From Ferrovibrio xuzhouensis (GTDB taxonomy: Bacteria > Pseudomonadota > Alphaproteobacteria > Ferrovibrionales > Ferrovibrionaceae), in contig NZ_JBHRYJ010000001.1 in the NCBI RefSeq assembly GCF_042648965.1, positions 1,488,001 through 1,552,000 on the forward strand: 64,000 nt of DNA. Direction: 5' to 3'. Position 1 is the first letter of the stretch; each line of letters begins with the position of its first letter. Shown piece after piece: positions 62,485 through 64,000 of the stretch. The translations under genes were made by a program, and so were the position numbers. Under the pieces are notes generated by a model, which saw only the letters and a list, made by a program, of their open reading frames with translations, did no database searches and was not told where the DNA came from.

Positions 62485-63249
62485 TCAGTCGCCGGCCATG
62501 TCGCGCAGGGCTTCGATATCGGGGATGATCATCTCGTGGGCGCTGGCCAGCCGGATCAGCTTGTGCTGGCGGAATTTGGTCACCAGGCGGCTGACCGTCT
62601 CGACGGTCAGGCCGAGATGGTCGGCGATGTCGCCACGGCTCATCGGCAGGCTGACCGTCACATGATTTGCTTCCCCGCACGGCATGCTGTGCCCGACGAT
62701 GTCGAGCAGGAAGCTGGCCATGCGTTCGGCCGCCGTCTTGCGGCCGAGCAGCAGCAGCATGCGGTTGCTGGTGGTGAGCTGGTGGCACATCAGGCGGAAG
62801 ATCTGCCGGCCGGCGCTGGCGTCGGCGTCCAGCACGGCATCGAACTGCCGGCGCGGATAGCGGGTCAGGCTGCAATCGGTGACCGCCTCGACGGTGCTGA
62901 CATATTCGCCGTTCTCGTCGAGGCCGAAATAGTCGCCGGCATGCAGGAAACTGATGACATGGCGGCGGCCGTCGGGCAGCAGCTGCACCACGCGCAGGGT
63001 GCCGTCGACCACCTTGTAAATCTGGCTGGCCGGATCGCCGGCCTCGTGCACCACGCGGTTGCGCGGCATCACCAGCGGCTGGCCGATGCGCTGCAGTGCG
63101 TCGCTCATGCCAGGCAGCGACACCACCTTCGCGCCCGGCTGATTGATCTCCTGGCCGCGCATCCCGGCCGGATGGCGGGACGGAAAGCCGCCCGGCGGCA
63201 GGATCGGCATGCGGGTCGCGGTCTGCGAGAAAGCTTGTGCGAGGGCCAT
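62485..63249 (-). CDS. Crp/Fnr-family regulator, FixK-like
   Basis: 254 residues. An N-terminal extension of about 45 residues leads to the cyclic-nucleotide-like beta roll (about 65-165, HVISFLHAGDYFGLDENGEY). The C-terminal HTH is LPMSRGDIADHLGLTVETVSRLVTKF; E-x-x-S-R in TVETVSR is the FNR-type recognition pattern. No N-terminal four-Cys cluster is present, so it is a FixK-like activator, not an oxygen-sensing Fnr. It is divergent from an AhpD-like gene. AGGAG precedes the ATG. Confidence 0.92.
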   Translation of the reverse strand: MALAQAFSQTATRMPILPPGGFPSRHPAGMRGQEINQPGAKVVSLPGMSDALQRIGQPLVMPRNRVVHEAGDPASQIYKVVDGTLRVVQLLPDGRRHVISFLHAGDYFGLDENGEYVSTVEAVTDCSLTRYPRRQFDAVLDADASAGRQIFRLMCHQLTTSNRMLLLLGRKTAAERMASFLLDIVGHSMPCGEANHVTVSLPMSRGDIADHLGLTVETVSRLVTKFRQHKLIRLASAHEMIIPDIEALRDMAGD

Positions 63250-63272
63250 CGGTCCGTCTCCTGTCGGGTGCG

Positions 63273-63286
63273 TTGTGTTGGCACAA
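63273..63286. promoter_or_regulatory. Crp/Fnr-type half-palindrome upstream of fixK
   Basis: TTGTG-TTGG-CACAA, an exact 14-bp palindrome of the Crp/Fnr class (FNR sites read TTGAT-N4-ATCAA). It is 24 bp before the fixK-like start and suggests autoregulation. Confidence 0.6.
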
Positions 63287-63326
63287 GGGGTACGCCGAAG
63301 CGTGATGGCTGAACATTTCGGTCTTC

Positions 63327-63348
63327 TACCTAGGGGGTATTACCTAGG
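63327..63348. promoter_or_regulatory. Paired TACCTAGG sites, FixJ-type candidate
   Basis: TACCTAGG at 63327-63334 and again at 63341-63348, 14 bp apart in the same orientation. LuxR/FixJ regulators often use paired TAC-rich short sites. The adjacent FixJ is the obvious candidate, but the consensus is not fixed. Confidence 0.5.
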
Positions 63349-63489
63349 CGCGCGGCTGGCCCCACCCGCCCCTCATTCCGGCGCGGAATAAACCATAGTC
63401 CGACGGGCCGGCTACTGATCATCGCCGCGATCCGTAGGTTGGCCGTGTCGCCGCGATTCAGCCCGACACGCCATCTACGGAGAGCCGCC

Positions 63490-64000
63490 ATGACCCAGTT
63501 CACCGCCTATACTGCCGATACCGCCCCGGAAGCCGCCCGCCCGACGCTCGGCGCCGTCAAATCCGCCTTCGGCTTCGTCCCTAACCTGCAGGCCCATATG
63601 GCGGAATCGCCGGAACTGCTGGCCGGCTATTCGGCGCTGTGGGATCTGTTCTCGAAATCGACCCTGACGCCGCACGAGCAGCAGGTCGTCTACCTGACCT
63701 CGAATTTCGAGAATGACTGCCATTACTGCATGGCCGGCCATACCACGCTGGCGAAGATGCAGAAGATGGATGCCGGCGTGATCCAGGCGCTGCGCGCCGG
63801 CACGCCGCTGCCGGATGCGAAGCTTGAGGCCCTGCATGTCTTCGCCAGTCTGGTGGTGCGCAACCGCGGCTGGATGTCGGATGCCGATGTCGATGCCTTC
63901 ATTGCCGCCGGCTACACGCGGCGCAACGTGCTGGAAGTCGTGCTCGGCGTCGCCACCAAGGTGATGAGCAACTACACCAACCACATCGTCCACACCCCGC
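63490..64000 (+). CDS. AhpD-like carboxymuconolactone decarboxylase family protein (3' end outside window)
   Basis: 170 codons visible. The CxxC-x3-H motif is in NDCHYCMAGHTTL, preceded by LTPHEQQVVYLTSN; the AhpD-type redox pair is thus intact. It starts MTQFTAYTADTAPEAARPTL and runs off the right edge near the normal end of the family (about 180-190 residues). GGAGAG precedes the ATG. It is divergent from the fixK-like gene, with shared operator candidates, so it may be controlled by oxygen. It is less than 30 percent like the AhpD-type protein at 26385 by eye. Confidence 0.92.
   Translation, partial: MTQFTAYTADTAPEAARPTLGAVKSAFGFVPNLQAHMAESPELLAGYSALWDLFSKSTLTPHEQQVVYLTSNFENDCHYCMAGHTTLAKMQKMDAGVIQALRAGTPLPDAKLEALHVFASLVVRNRGWMSDADVDAFIAAGYTRRNVLEVVLGVATKVMSNYTNHIVHTP

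Overview
The window is a 64 kb piece of a GC-rich alphaproteobacterial chromosome, most like Rhodospirillales and relatives. The grounds are the FixL/FixJ/FixK cluster, an NDUFA9-like complex I-associated oxidoreductase, the TctABC uptake system, FabI next to AroC, and alphaproteobacterial-type palindromic intergenic repeats. Coding density is high. No rRNA, tRNA, CRISPR array, intact insertion sequence or prophage is visible. Two AT-rich stretches (about 5.85-6.3 kb and 34.8-35.35 kb) look like decayed acquired DNA.

Layout. 1-5757 (minus strand): a Wsp-like chemosensory operon in the order CheW, CheR-TPR, CheW, membrane chemoreceptor, CheA; CheA runs off the left edge. 5758-6610: a decayed island with repeats and a frameshifted remnant of a sigma-54 activator. 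6611-14862 (minus): a seven-gene catabolic and uptake operon (FAD-dependent amino-acid dehydrogenase, HyuA, HyuB, TctC, RidA, TctB, TctA), facing a divergent LysR regulator at 14975. 16266-18118: a Na/phosphate cotransporter behind a PhoB box. 18.2-23.7 kb: a PAS_5 protein, MFS transporter, cupin, CopD-like protein, GNAT, SCP2 and a PAS histidine kinase. 24.1-26.1 kb: fabI-aroC. 26.4-28.4 kb: an AhpD-like protein and a REC-EAL phosphodiesterase. 28.65-28.74 kb: a strong small-RNA candidate. 28.9-34.7 kb: SulP, a CBS transporter-like protein, three small proteins, and a WYL regulator divergent from a GST with paired operators between them. 34.9-35.7 kb: a nuclease fragment and a repeat-rich control region. 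35.7-38.5 kb: a NitT/TauT-type ABC importer. 38.6-46.6 kb: PAS_5, alpha-carbonic anhydrase, Uup, a Cache chemoreceptor, TetR-MAPEG-PLP lyase and a pair of small exported proteins. 47.2-53.2 kb: gltD-gltB. 53.7-55.5 kb: GlxA-type regulator and HD hydrolase. 55.6-58.3 kb: Zur-boxed ZnuA, DUF1007 and NicO. 58.4-59.8 kb: NDUFA9-like and superinfection-immunity-like proteins. 59.9-64.0 kb: FixL, FixJ, a lone receiver, FixK and a second AhpD-like gene.

How the genes fit together. The clearest functional unit is the hyu-tct operon. It joins solute capture and import, ATP-dependent ring opening, FAD-dependent oxidation to an imine, and imine hydrolysis by RidA, all opposite a LysR gene with its own box. 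The right end is an oxygen-sensing cascade (FixL-FixJ-FixK) with operator candidates in the FixK/AhpD intergenic region. Several transporters carry textbook control sites: PhoB for phosphate and Zur for zinc. The less explained items are the small RNA at 28653-28741, the two 24-bp palindromes between the WYL regulator and the GST, and the repeat-rich 35.2-35.7 kb region.
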